A stretch of DNA of 64,000 bases from Flagellimonas meridianipacifica (GCF_003001695.1 NZ_PVYX01000002.1:1674001-1738000); one strand, 5' to 3'; shown: positions 17,488 through 25,877, numbered from the stretch's first letter. Made by a program: numbers and translations. Notes: a model not told the origin generated them from the sequence alone.

Positions 17488-18048
17488 ATGGATTTTAATA
17501 AGCCTACAAAAGGAAAGTTGTTGGTTGCAGAACCCTCCCTAACTGGGGACGTTTCATTCAACCGGTCAGTGGTTTTGTTGGCAGAGCACAACCAAGAAGG
17601 TTCAGTTGGTTTTATCTTGAATAAACCCTTGGATTACAATATCTGTGACCTTATTTCCGAAATTACCATTCCCTTTAAGGTGTTTAATGGTGGACCTGTG
17701 GAACAGGATAATCTATATTTTATACATAAAGTACCTCATTTGATAGATAATAGCATTGAAATCTCGGATGGCATATTTTGGGGTGGTGATTTTGAGAAGA
17801 CGGTAGAGCTTATCAATAACAAAACTATTTCCGAGCAGGATATACGTTTCTTTTTAGGGTATTCCGGTTGGGCATCTTGCCAGTTGGATGAAGAACTCCA
17901 TTCAAATTCATGGGTGGTACTTCAGAACGATTATCAAAGCGCCATTCTTGAAAAACCCTCTGGTGCTTTTTGGAAAGAAAAGATGGTGGAGCTTGGCGGG
18001 GACTATCTTATTTGGTCCAATGCCCCTGAAAATCCTACGCTTAACTAG
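17488..18048 (+). CDS. YqgE/AlgH family protein
   Basis: A 186-residue protein of the UPF0301 (YqgE/AlgH) family. The N-terminal signature is clear (KGKLLVAEPSLTGDVSFNRSVVLLAEHNQEGSVGFILNKPL), as are VFNGGPVEQDNLYFIH and the later FLGYSGWASCQLDEEL. The molecular role is unsettled; AlgH was linked to alginate regulation in Pseudomonas. It converges on the aminotransferase gene, and the two coding regions overlap by eight bases at their ends. Confidence 0.93.
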   Translation: MDFNKPTKGKLLVAEPSLTGDVSFNRSVVLLAEHNQEGSVGFILNKPLDYNICDLISEITIPFKVFNGGPVEQDNLYFIHKVPHLIDNSIEISDGIFWGGDFEKTVELINNKTISEQDIRFFLGYSGWASCQLDEELHSNSWVVLQNDYQSAILEKPSGAFWKEKMVELGGDYLIWSNAPENPTLN

Positions 18049-18895
18049 TCAACTCCAGTCTAGCTTTAGCATTTAATTTTCCTAACAGATTCCTTGCGAC
18101 CGTATTTGTATACGTCTTTTTTCTGTACTTAGTAATAGGAATGATTCCGCTAATACTATTGGTAACGAAAAACTCATCCGCTTTTTGAAGTTCAAATGGA
18201 GAAATTGAAGTTTCCGATAACTCAAACTCTTCGCTTGCCTCAATAATTTCCATGATTTTCTTACGAATAATACCATTTAAACACCCATCCTCCAAGGGAG
18301 CGGTCTTTATTGTATTTCCATGGACCAGGAAAACATTTCCATTTACCGCCTCTATTACTTGTTTGTCCGTGTTTAACAAGATGCAATTGTCATATCCATT
18401 CTCTTTGGCATAAACCCCGGCCAAAACATTCAACAACTTGTTTGTAGTCTTCAGTTGGGAAAGTAGGTCCTTGTTCACATAGTAATCTTTGAACAATTCC
18501 ACTTCGTAAACCTCATCCCTTAAGGTGTAGAATGGAGCGCTTAATTGGCTTGCTTCAATTGTATAAGAAATAGAATTATTATCCGGAGTATAGAGGCCTC
18601 CTTCGTTGCGGGCAACGGTAAACCTTACCCGAGCCAAACCTTCATCAAGATTATTTTTTTGGGCCGTGTTTAAGATTTCTTCCTGAAGATGCTCCAAGGT
18701 AAAATTCATGGGAATCTCCATCCGCAACATCCGCATGGAAGCCATTAAACGAAAGTAATGGTCTTCCCAAAAGAAAATATCACCATTAACCACACGAAGC
18801 GTTTCAAATACCCCATCGCCATACTTATACCCTCTGTTACCGTGAGTGAAAATGGGTTCATCTGAGGAAAAAAAATGTCCGTTGTAATTGACCAT
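18041..18895 (-). CDS. Class IV PLP aminotransferase (IlvE/PabC-like)
   Basis: A 284-residue fold-type IV PLP enzyme. Family features include the start region GNRGYKYGDGVFETLRV, RVRFTVARNEGGLYTP, the Lys-bearing LKTTNKLLNVLAGVYAKENGYDNCILLN, and the C-terminal TNSISGIIPITKY. Family members are branched-chain aminotransferases, D-amino-acid aminotransferases or 4-amino-4-deoxychorismate lyases. The short length and VNYNGHFFSSDEP start favour a PabC/D-amino-acid type, but I cannot decide. Its ATG directly follows a hairpin and T run, and a TATCTTTG promoter box lies just before that hairpin. Confidence 0.85.
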   Translation of the reverse strand: MVNYNGHFFSSDEPIFTHGNRGYKYGDGVFETLRVVNGDIFFWEDHYFRLMASMRMLRMEIPMNFTLEHLQEEILNTAQKNNLDEGLARVRFTVARNEGGLYTPDNNSISYTIEASQLSAPFYTLRDEVYEVELFKDYYVNKDLLSQLKTTNKLLNVLAGVYAKENGYDNCILLNTDKQVIEAVNGNVFLVHGNTIKTAPLEDGCLNGIIRKKIMEIIEASEEFELSETSISPFELQKADEFFVTNSISGIIPITKYRKKTYTNTVARNLLGKLNAKARLELTS

Positions 18896-18929
18896 AAAAA
18901 AAGTCCCTTTTTGAGAGGGACCAAAGATA
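18896..18929 (-). promoter_or_regulatory. -7 box with hairpin and T run abutting the aminotransferase ATG
   Basis: On the minus strand a TATCTTTG -7 box (18922-18929) is followed at once by a GTCCCT/AGGGAC hairpin (arms 18916-18921 and 18903-18908) and then seven T residues that end at the ATG (18895). This may be the terminator of the upstream START-like gene, a 5'-end hairpin in the aminotransferase mRNA, or both. No matching -33 element is seen. Confidence 0.55.
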
Positions 18930-18949
18930 CGTTACAATTCTATTTTTGC

Positions 18950-19333
18950 CTATTTGGAACCAAGTACCTGTTTTAGGTCAGAAACTTGATTTTCCCATAA
19001 CATCTTGGCTTCGTCCACTTCATCCTCTTCGGCAAAGTCCGTAATGAAAAGAGAAACATCTTTAGTGATTTCATCTACTATAATTCGCATCTCGAAAAAG
19101 CTGTCATCTTCATTCTCTTCCCAAGAGAACTTCACGAATTCATCACTTTTTCGCTTCAGCATTTTAGCATTTTCCTCAGTTCCATCCCAAATGAATGTGA
19201 AGCGTTCACTGCGGGAATTTACATTGTCCGCGTACCACTCGGATAGCCCGGATGGTGTGGAAATGTATTGGTACAGCAACTGGGGGGAAGCCTGTATGAC
19301 GAACTCAAGTTCAAATTTAATTTTATCGCTCAT
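18950..19333 (-). CDS. START-like/AHSA1-type SRPBCC protein
   Basis: A 127-residue protein beginning MSDKIKFELEFVIQASPQLLYQYISTPSGLSEWYADNV, the typical start of a Bacteroidota START-like (AHSA1-related SRPBCC) domain. A Trp-containing strand FTFIWDGTEENAKML and a C-terminal helix (EAKMLWENQVSDLKQVLGSK) follow. It is acidic and soluble with no known ligand. I take the ATG at 19333; an in-frame upstream start would add an unlikely hydrophobic and basic leader. It lies upstream of the aminotransferase on the same strand but a terminator-like hairpin separates them. Confidence 0.85.
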   Translation of the reverse strand: MSDKIKFELEFVIQASPQLLYQYISTPSGLSEWYADNVNSRSERFTFIWDGTEENAKMLKRKSDEFVKFSWEENEDDSFFEMRIIVDEITKDVSLFITDFAEEDEVDEAKMLWENQVSDLKQVLGSK

Positions 19334-19419
19334 TCTTATGCTTTGTTTTTTCCTTTTAACACTGGATATAATTGGGTAAGATATAAAAATAAATATCAAA
19401 TAATAAATTAATATGGTTT

Positions 19420-19451
19420 TTTGATTCGGGAAAAATTAAACTCTATATTTG
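19420..19451 (+). promoter_or_regulatory. Consensus promoter of tRNA-Met
   Basis: TTTG at 19420-19423 and TATATTTG at 19444-19451 with 20 bases between them fit the Bacteroidota -33/-7 consensus. The tRNA begins 21 bases after the -7 box. Confidence 0.75.
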
Positions 19452-19471
19452 CACCCGCTTTATAGCACCAT

Positions 19472-19545
19472 GGCGAGGTAGCTCAGGTGGTTAGAGCGCA
19501 GGATTCATAACCCTGAGGTCGGGAGTTCAAGTCTCCCTCTCGCTA
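19472..19545 (+). tRNA. tRNA-Met (anticodon CAT)
   Basis: A 74-base cloverleaf. The acceptor stem is GGCGAGG/TCTCGCT with G-T pairs at both ends. The D arm is GCTC...GAGC, the anticodon loop TTCATAA, and the T arm GGGAG-TTCAAGT-CTCCC, with discriminator A. The 3' CCA is not encoded (A is followed by CAAAA), so it must be added after transcription. The first acceptor pair is G-T rather than the C-A mismatch of initiators, so it is probably the elongator. A lysidine-modified tRNA-Ile is possible for any CAT anticodon but less likely here. Confidence 0.92.
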
Positions 19546-19553
19546 CAAAAATT

Positions 19554-19590
19554 AAGGCTTTCAAGAAATTGGAAGCCTTATTATTTTTTT
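19554..19590 (+). terminator. Terminator after tRNA-Met
   Basis: An inverted repeat AAGGCTTTC / GGAAGCCTT with an eight-base loop, followed by ATTATTTTTTT, starting nine bases after the tRNA. Confidence 0.8.
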
Positions 19591-19809
19591 GGGTGCTACT
19601 TACAATGTCAGATTCAAAGAATTTTCTTTTTCCTGTTTTCAATTGGCACATTCATCAATCATTGATTAATAAAGTACCAAACAACCTTGTGCTAAAAAAA
19701 ATCTGTTTTTAACACTGTCAATGCCTTACCTTAGTCTTAAAAGATGAACCCCTTTCAGGAATTTTTATAAGTCAGTTGTTATATATATGTAACTAAACTG
19801 CAAAAAGTG

Positions 19810-19953
19810 ATGAAAAAGTCCCTATCTACCGACATCTCAAGAATTGAAGAGAACAAAAAAATCCAAAAAATGTTTGACGTTTACAACAAAGAAGTCATAG
19901 CCATTGTGATTTTTTTTGTGATTCAATTTGTTCTTTGGTTTTCTATGATTTGA
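19810..19953 (+). CDS. Small single-span membrane protein, 47 aa
   Basis: A short reading frame encoding 47 residues. A charged N-terminal half (MKKSLSTDISRIEENKKI) is followed by one hydrophobic helix near the end (VIAIVIFFVIQFVLWFSMI). The layout, with a charged cytoplasmic head and a C-terminal membrane anchor, is coherent and not explained by a gene on the other strand. It ends ten bases before the convergent TonB-receptor stop. I do not recognise the family. Coding status is probable rather than certain because of its length. Confidence 0.5.
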   Translation: MKKSLSTDISRIEENKKIQKMFDVYNKEVIAIVIFFVIQFVLWFSMI

Positions 19954-19963
19954 ATGCTAAACT

Positions 19964-22471
19964 TCAAAAAATCACTCTTACTGAAACATTAGGTGTAATC
20001 CCAAGAGAACTTTGCTGAAATTCCTGTGCCTCTCCCAACATATTGGGTCGGTAAAAGCTGTTTATCGTATTGTCTTGGTCAAGTACATTCCATATAGCCA
20101 TCCCTAATTGAACGGTTTTGTTTTCCCTCCAGTTAAATTCATATTTTCCTGAAATGTCCAATCGCAGATAGTCATTAAGACGGTCATTATTTGCGTCGGC
20201 ATAGTTGATTTCACCATCAGCAATGGGATTGTCTGAAACAGGCCTTGTTACGGGTTTACCTGTACGCCAGTTCAATCCAGCGGCAATAAGTAGTCCACCA
20301 ATATTGTAATTCGTGCCTATGGATAACGCATGGGTAATATCAAAATTACTGGGAAAACGGGTCTCTGGAAGTTGGGCAAAAAAATACTCGCTATCTAAAA
20401 AAGAATAACTCAGCCATATACTGTTTTTCCCAAGTTGTCTACGTAGTAACAGGTCCAGTCCGAATGCATCATAGGAACCTAAGGTTCTTACAAATTCGTA
20501 CCTATCTTGGAAACCTTGACTCTGTGTTGTAATTCCATCCACGTTTTTGTAAAAAGAAACGGCATTTACCAACCAACCCATTTTATTAAATCCAAGTCCA
20601 ACAGAGCCTTGTTTGCTCGTAATGACCGGAATGGATTCGTTATTGGAGAGTTGCCACCTACGTTTTTCTATGCCCAAAAAGTCATTTTGAAAGTTTATTA
20701 CCTGCGAGGTACTTTGATGTTTGAACTCCCCCAATACTTCAAGATCAAAATGCTCCCAGAAAGAATGGCTAAAATTAAGTCGGGGTTCCCAAATTTGTTT
20801 TTTAAAATCATCAAGATAATTGAAGCGAATTCCTGCCGTCAACTGTGTGGCCGAGTTTTTGGAAGAAAGCCCCAATTCTGTAAAAATGGCATGAACACGC
20901 AGAACTTCACCCTCCAAACGAAGAAAACGAGGGTCGTCCACATCATCTAGATTGGTAACTTTAGTCTCTACGAAATGATATCCGCTTGTCCAGTTCATCC
21001 TTGGGGTTAGCACATTCAGAGCCTTCAATCTGATGCCTGTTTCCGAAACTTTGTTTTCCTGAAGAAAACGCTGGTCCAGCAGAATATTGGCGTTTTTTGC
21101 CTTTAATGCATAATCTGTATTATAAATCTCAATTTGTGTTCTTAACTTTTCGTTCCAGTTTCGCCGATAGTTGATTCCCGCAGCAATCGTAGTTTGTTCC
21201 AAATTGCTTTCCCTTGCCTGCTCTGCTCCTGATATTTGCGCCACCTCGTTAAAAATTACCTCGTTGGCTGTATGGATAAAATTGATTCTGAAACGGTCCT
21301 TTTCCGTAGGTTGATATAAGAGGCGGAATGAAGCATCGTAAAAATCAAAAGCTATGTCCGAATTGGTCACTGCTGTTGTATTCTGCTCAATTTCTGTGTC
21401 TTGGGAAATACGATCAAAATACTGTGAATAGGTTGGTGTTTCCACAAAATCGCTGATAGATTTTCGTGCGGCGACTTGCAAAGAGGCCTTTTTCCCCAAT
21501 GGCGCATCCAAAGAACCATTAGCATCAATAAGGTTTATCCCTATACCGCCTTTTAAGCCTGTATTAAGGTACTCATCGGTCTCCATGGCAATAGTTCCCG
21601 AAACACCGTCGGTCATGGCTGCGCTACTTCCATTTTTCCGAAGCTGCACTTTTTGGGTAATATGAGGGTTATACATGGAAATCAGGCCAAAAAAGTGTCC
21701 GGATTGGTACATTTTTATTCCGTCCCAAGTAATTAGATTTTGGTCATGGCTCCCCCCTCTAATGTTGATATTGGATACGGTTTCATCAATACTTTGTATA
21801 CCTGGTAGCGCTTGTATGGAAAACAATACATCGTCCTCAACAAGTCCGGGGAGAATACTGAACCTATCAAAATCTAGCTCAACCGTTCCATCGTCTAGCT
21901 TATCAATTCCTCTTACCAGATAATCATAAACAGTAACTTCCGCAAGCTTTTCCTGATAGGGAACCAAGTACAAAGTGATGCATTCAGAGGTGTTAAAATA
22001 GCGGACTTCCCTTTTCAAGGGTTTATAGCCAATATGCCTAATGTGTATAATATCATCTTCTTTTAGTCCATCAATCTCAAAATACCCTTGATCATCTGCA
22101 ATAATACCTTCCGAGCCTTTTTGCAGAGCCACATAAGGAAGTACATCGCCTGTGTCCTTGTCCTTTAGATGACCACAGATGCGCAATTTTTTTCTTTTGA
22201 CTGAAATGATTTTATCAGATACAAAAACAAAGCTGAGATTGATATTCGAGTTTAAATATGCAATTGATTTCTGAAGGTCTAACGAAGTATCTGGTGCAAC
22301 AATATTTACATCATCCACCAACTTCGAGGCATAATTGAATTGCACCCCAAAACGTTCTTGCAACGTTTCTAAAATAATGGTCAGAGGTTGGTTGGTCTCT
22401 GTCTGGGCGACGATATTTATGCTATGAAGTGATAGGACTAAAAAAACTAGAACGAGTAGTCTTTCATTCAC
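19964..22471 (-). CDS. TonB-dependent receptor with N-terminal STN domain (FecA-type)
   Basis: An 835-residue outer-membrane receptor. In order: a signal peptide (LVLVFLVLSLHSINIVAQ), a secretin/TonB N-terminal signalling domain (residues about 30-90; FGVQFNYASKLVDD), a carboxypeptidase-like beta-sandwich (about 95-170; CGHLKDKDTGDVLPYVALQ), a plug (PGIQSIDETVSNINIRGGSHDQNLITWDGIKMY), and a 22-strand-type barrel ending in Phe (VSVRVIF). The STN domain indicates signalling to FecR. It overlaps the end of fecR by eight bases and belongs to the sigma-FecR-receptor operon. The ligand is unknown; the divergent acidic lipoprotein is a candidate partner. Confidence 0.92.
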   Translation of the reverse strand: MNERLLVLVFLVLSLHSINIVAQTETNQPLTIILETLQERFGVQFNYASKLVDDVNIVAPDTSLDLQKSIAYLNSNINLSFVFVSDKIISVKRKKLRICGHLKDKDTGDVLPYVALQKGSEGIIADDQGYFEIDGLKEDDIIHIRHIGYKPLKREVRYFNTSECITLYLVPYQEKLAEVTVYDYLVRGIDKLDDGTVELDFDRFSILPGLVEDDVLFSIQALPGIQSIDETVSNINIRGGSHDQNLITWDGIKMYQSGHFFGLISMYNPHITQKVQLRKNGSSAAMTDGVSGTIAMETDEYLNTGLKGGIGINLIDANGSLDAPLGKKASLQVAARKSISDFVETPTYSQYFDRISQDTEIEQNTTAVTNSDIAFDFYDASFRLLYQPTEKDRFRINFIHTANEVIFNEVAQISGAEQARESNLEQTTIAAGINYRRNWNEKLRTQIEIYNTDYALKAKNANILLDQRFLQENKVSETGIRLKALNVLTPRMNWTSGYHFVETKVTNLDDVDDPRFLRLEGEVLRVHAIFTELGLSSKNSATQLTAGIRFNYLDDFKKQIWEPRLNFSHSFWEHFDLEVLGEFKHQSTSQVINFQNDFLGIEKRRWQLSNNESIPVITSKQGSVGLGFNKMGWLVNAVSFYKNVDGITTQSQGFQDRYEFVRTLGSYDAFGLDLLLRRQLGKNSIWLSYSFLDSEYFFAQLPETRFPSNFDITHALSIGTNYNIGGLLIAAGLNWRTGKPVTRPVSDNPIADGEINYADANNDRLNDYLRLDISGKYEFNWRENKTVQLGMAIWNVLDQDNTINSFYRPNMLGEAQEFQQSSLGITPNVSVRVIF

Positions 22472-23372
22472 GCCCTGTAAAACGTACCGTGTTGGGCTTT
22501 AGTATTTGATAGTGTAAATCAAGAGGTTCACTTACAGACATAAGAGCTGTATTCAAATCGTCATGTAAGAAAATACCCGTAAAAAGTTGATTTGTATCAA
22601 TATTCTCAAAGATTATGCTCACTTGGTATTGCCTTTCCAATTCTGCAAATACTTCAGAAACAGGGACGCGTTTAAAATAGCTCTTATTCTTGGTCCACTG
22701 AGGCTCCTCATAACTGTTTTTTCCGGTAGCCATTTCACCATCGAACAATCTGAAGTTATCTCCTGCTTGGAGTATTTGGGTATGCTCATCGGTGACAACA
22801 CGAACGGTACCTTCAAAACAGGCAACTTCAAAAAAGGAACCTCGTTGTTTTACATTGAATTCGGTACCTAGAACACTAACTGTACCTTCTGAGGTGACTA
22901 CATCGAACTTCGCTCCTTTGGCCACATCAAAAAAGGCCTCCCCTTCCAGCTTGATTTCCCTTTGTGTGTCCCATTTGTTTTCATCATAACTAATTTCAGA
23001 GAGGGCATTGAGTACTACCTGAGAAGCATCCGCTAGTTCTATAGTAGTTTTTTGAGCTGCGAGTGTCTGCACCTCTGTAGGGTTACTGAACAAAAAGAAA
23101 TAGGAAAGTCCAAAAAGAATCACGGCCACACTGGCAATGCGCAGCATAGGTTTAATCCCTTGAAGTTTTCTCACTTTAGGGTCTGTTGTAATCAACCGCG
23201 CCTTAAATGTTTCAAAGTCATCTATTTTAGAGAAATTGGACGCCTTGAATTGAGCTGCATCATCAATGATACCCTTATAAAAAGGTGCATCTTCAAGAGC
23301 GTCGAAAGCTTTGCTTTCCTCAACGGAAAGGTCCTCTAAAAGCCACTTTTGTATCAAGGTTTCTTGTTCCAT
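22464..23372 (-). CDS. FecR-family anti-sigma/sigma regulator
   Basis: A 302-residue inner-membrane regulator. The cytoplasmic N-terminus (MEQETLIQKWLLEDLSVEESKAFDAL) resembles anti-sigma domains. One membrane span lies near residues 90-108 (IASVAVILFGLSYFFLF). The periplasmic FecR domain follows (TTIELADASQVVLNALSEISYDE, GEAFFDVAK, VSVLGTEFNVK), then a C-terminal DUF4974-like STN-binding domain (VSEVFAELERQYQVSIIFEN). I take the ATG at 23372; the longer in-frame start is less family-like. It relays receptor occupancy to the sigma factor encoded just upstream. Confidence 0.92.
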   Translation of the reverse strand: MEQETLIQKWLLEDLSVEESKAFDALEDAPFYKGIIDDAAQFKASNFSKIDDFETFKARLITTDPKVRKLQGIKPMLRIASVAVILFGLSYFFLFSNPTEVQTLAAQKTTIELADASQVVLNALSEISYDENKWDTQREIKLEGEAFFDVAKGAKFDVVTSEGTVSVLGTEFNVKQRGSFFEVACFEGTVRVVTDEHTQILQAGDNFRLFDGEMATGKNSYEEPQWTKNKSYFKRVPVSEVFAELERQYQVSIIFENIDTNQLFTGIFLHDDLNTALMSVSEPLDLHYQILKPNTVRFTGRE

Positions 23373-23420
23373 AACTTCAAATCTTTGTGTATATAACAAC
23401 CAAGCATCAATTTCTCCTGA

Positions 23421-23945
23421 TTATTTTATCTTAAAATTTTCCAATTCCTTTTTTAACTGGTCAAAAGCTGAGTAAATACGGTACTCTACAACCTTTCGCG
23501 TAACACCCAATAATTGTGCGATTTCTTCGTGTTTTTTACCTTCTACCTTATTCAACATAAAGGCAACACGTTGTTCTTCGGACAATCTGGAAAGCGCTTT
23601 TTGATACTTTTTATAGTACTCTTCCTTTTCTAGAAGAAATTCTGGGTTTTCATTGGTATGTTCCTTTGGAGATTTGCTTTGGTATTTTAATACTACTTTT
23701 TGATGTTTTACCTCGTTGAGCATTAAATTATTGGCCACGGTATACAGAAAAGACTTGGCCTTGTCTAAGGTAATTTTCTTACAATTTTCCCAAAGCTTGG
23801 CAAAAGCGTCTTGCGCCTTGTCACTTGGATTTAACTTTTCTCCATATTTATAATAAAGAAAATCGTGGAGGTTTTGGGCGTGTTTGCTGTAAATACTGGC
23901 AAACAAGGTGTCATCACAGATGTTCTCGTGCAGGTTTTTCTTCAA
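23421..23945 (-). CDS. ECF RNA polymerase sigma factor, FecI-like
   Basis: A 174-residue sigma-70 family ECF factor. Region 2 contains FASIYSKHAQNLHDFLYYKYGEKLNPSDKAQDAFAKLWEN and FLYTVANNLMLNEVKHQK. Region 4 contains LSEEQRVAFMLNKVEGKKHEEIAQLLGVTRKVVEYRIYSAFDQLKKEL, a helix-turn-helix for the -35-type element. It is the first gene of the sigma-FecR-receptor operon. It faces the acidic lipoprotein gene across a 120-base AT-rich gap, which may hold its target promoters. Confidence 0.93.
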   Translation of the reverse strand: MKKNLHENICDDTLFASIYSKHAQNLHDFLYYKYGEKLNPSDKAQDAFAKLWENCKKITLDKAKSFLYTVANNLMLNEVKHQKVVLKYQSKSPKEHTNENPEFLLEKEEYYKKYQKALSRLSEEQRVAFMLNKVEGKKHEEIAQLLGVTRKVVEYRIYSAFDQLKKELENFKIK

Positions 23946-24065
23946 TTAAGTTGGTTTTTTGGTCGCTCAAAAGTTAAAAAAACTTTTTTATAAAAACTTT
24001 TCAGGAGTTTTTCCCGTTTGGTTGTTTCATAGGTAAACACCTAATTTTTTAGAAACCTCGCGAAC

Positions 24066-25187
24066 ATGAAAAACAGTATAAAATTTTTAGGCCTTTTACT
24101 CCTTACAGTGGGGTTGTTAAATGTTTCTTGTAGAGAAGAAGAATTTGAGTCAATAGGAAACGATTCAGACCAAAGTATTTTGCCAAATTCAAATGTGGCA
24201 AACCTTCTGGTTAGAACTTCCATGAAGGATGGTTCTGATGATAATATATTAGATCATGCCAGTTGTTTTTCCATTGCACTTCCGGTAACCGTTATTGCCA
24301 ATGGTACTGAAATCACCGTAGAAAAAGAAGAAGACCTTGATGAAATTGAAATCATTTTTGAAGAGAGCGATGAGGATACGGATACTTTAGAAATTGTTTT
24401 CCCTGTAACTATAATATTTTCCGATTACACAGAAGCAGAAGTTTCAAATGCGGAAGAACTGGAGGATTTTGCCAATACATGTCCTGACGAAAATGAAGAG
24501 GATGAAGATATAGAATGTGTTGATATTGTTTACCCCATAAATGTTTCCGTTTTTAATCAGACCACTGAACTGTTTGATACCATATCCTTGGAGGATGACA
24601 AAATGCTTTATGATTTCATAAATGATTTGGATGAGGACGATATTGTAAACATAGAATTCCCGATTGTTTTGGTATTAACCGATGATACAGAACTGGAAGC
24701 TTCCAACCTTGAAGAACTTGAAGACATTATTGAAAGTGTCATAGATGACTGTGATGAGGATGATGACAACGATTTTGACGATGATAATTGTGACAACTGT
24801 ACGGTTGAACAACTACAAGCTGCTTTTGCTGAATGTACGGACTTTGGTGTGAATAAGTTCAACCTTAATGGAAACAACCTAAAAAGCCAATACGATGATC
24901 TTTCGTTTAACTTTCAAGCAGATGGTTCGGTAACGGCAACTTCCGATACCGAAAACTTTGCTGGAACTTGGTCAGCCAATGGATCAGGGAACGATATTAC
25001 CGTTATGATAAACATTACCGGTTTGGATGATTTCAATTTGCAATGGACCCTGAATAGAATTTTAGATACTCCAGGAGTGACCATGATAACGCTTGTTGAA
25101 GGCGACGGAAATATACTTCGTTTTAAAGATGCCTGTACCAATGGAAACGGAAATGGTAATGGTAATGGTAATGGTAATGGAAACTAA
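24066..25187 (+). CDS. Highly acidic repeat lipoprotein
   Basis: A 373-residue lipoprotein. The signal peptide ends in a lipobox (LLNVSC, Cys22). Residues about 68-224 hold four degenerate repeats built as a hydrophobic P-strand, a TE pair and an acidic EEL helix (LPVTVIANGTEITVEKEEDL; FPVTIIFSDYTEAEVSNAEE; YPINVSVFNQTTEL; FPIVLVLTDDTELEASNLEE). An Asp-rich stretch follows (about 225-243), then a CDNC/AAFAECTDF region and a lipocalin-like beta segment (FNFQADGSVTATSDTENFAGTW). The C-terminus is (Gly-Asn)7. Dense Asp/Glu clusters suggest binding of cations. It is divergent from the FecI/FecR/TonB-receptor operon, which suggests joint control. The function is unknown. Confidence 0.8.
   Translation: MKNSIKFLGLLLLTVGLLNVSCREEEFESIGNDSDQSILPNSNVANLLVRTSMKDGSDDNILDHASCFSIALPVTVIANGTEITVEKEEDLDEIEIIFEESDEDTDTLEIVFPVTIIFSDYTEAEVSNAEELEDFANTCPDENEEDEDIECVDIVYPINVSVFNQTTELFDTISLEDDKMLYDFINDLDEDDIVNIEFPIVLVLTDDTELEASNLEELEDIIESVIDDCDEDDDNDFDDDNCDNCTVEQLQAAFAECTDFGVNKFNLNGNNLKSQYDDLSFNFQADGSVTATSDTENFAGTWSANGSGNDITVMINITGLDDFNLQWTLNRILDTPGVTMITLVEGDGNILRFKDACTNGNGNGNGNGNGNGN
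25143..25184 (+). repeat. Seven in-frame 6-bp repeats encoding Gly-Asn
   Basis: Seven GGn-AAy hexamers encode the C-terminal (GN)7 tail of the acidic lipoprotein. The middle four units are identical GGTAAT, so the tract could vary in length by slippage without shifting the frame. Confidence 0.85.
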
Positions 25188-25243
25188 ATTCCATGCATAA
25201 GACACACTAAACCAATCCAAACATATTGGATAAACACAGTTAG

Positions 25244-25279
25244 CCCCCTATTTGAAAGGTATTTCATTTAGGGGGTTTT
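25244..25279 (+). terminator. Terminator after the acidic lipoprotein gene
   Basis: An outer stem CCCCCTA / TAGGGGG (25244-25250, 25269-25275) encloses an inner TGAAA/TTTCA stem, and TTTTC follows. It lies 56 bases after the stop. Confidence 0.8.
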
Positions 25280-25370
25280 CCGTTAATCGAAAATTATTTC
25301 CTTTCATCGGTTTCAATCAGGAAGTCTTTCCCCAAGCTTGTTTTACTTGTGCAAACCAAACTAACGTAAC

Positions 25371-25799
25371 ATGACTTTAACCGCTATTGTAATTGATGAT
25401 TCGCCCCTTCAGCAATTCGCTACATGTAAACTGATTAATAATAACCCCAATTTAAAACTAACTGCATCCTTTAATGATCCTAAAGTTGGGCTTGAAGCTG
25501 TAAACCGTTTTTGTCCTGATGTAGTATTTCTAGATGTTGAAATGCCTGGTTTAAATGGCTTTGAGTTCCTTGAAAATCTCAACCATGATTGCCAGGTAAT
25601 TTTGAACTCCACACGTTCCCAATTTGCACTCACCGCTTTCCAATACAATCAAGTAAAGGATTACTTGACCAAACCTATGGCAAGGCCTCGTTTTGAAAAG
25701 TCAATCGAACGAGTCATCAAAAATAAATGTGCCAAACAAAAGATAGAAAAACCACATACGGTTCCTGTATATCATGAAAGGTTAAGGGAGGCGAGTTAA
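25371..25799 (+). CDS. Receiver-only response regulator (LytTR-type receiver)
   Basis: A 142-residue protein consisting of one CheY-like receiver: acidic pair in VIDDSPLQQ, phospho-Asp in VVFLDVEMPGLNGFEFL, Thr/Ser in LNSTR, and Lys in KDYLTKP. The sequence style is that of receivers usually joined to LytTR DNA-binding domains, but only a short basic tail (FEKSIERVIKNKCAKQK) follows. It may act through protein contact or as a phosphate sink. No kinase is adjacent; the LytS-like kinase at 8429-10450 is the only such kinase in the window. Confidence 0.85.
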   Translation: MTLTAIVIDDSPLQQFATCKLINNNPNLKLTASFNDPKVGLEAVNRFCPDVVFLDVEMPGLNGFEFLENLNHDCQVILNSTRSQFALTAFQYNQVKDYLTKPMARPRFEKSIERVIKNKCAKQKIEKPHTVPVYHERLREAS

Positions 25800-25837
25800 A
25801 CAAGGTTTGACTTCTATCCAAAGAATGCGAAAACAAA

Positions 25838-25877
25838 AAATCACCCATCTTCAAATTGGTTTGAAGATGGGTGATTT
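25838..25877. terminator. Bidirectional hairpin between receiver and DUF6747 genes
   Basis: A perfect 18-bp inverted repeat (25838-25855 and 25860-25877) with a TTGG loop. The minus-strand side is followed by a T-rich run (complement of AAAACAAAAAA), so it best serves the minus-strand gene. It also lies 38 bases after the plus-strand stop. Confidence 0.85.

Noticed and set aside
20507-20950. A 147-codon plus-strand frame within the TonB-receptor gene.
   Set aside because: It is the antisense shadow of a strongly supported 835-residue receptor.
25143-25184. A short tandem repeat considered as a CRISPR or structural repeat array.
   Set aside because: It is in frame and encodes the Gly-Asn tail of the acidic lipoprotein; there are no spacers. 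No CRISPR array was seen elsewhere.
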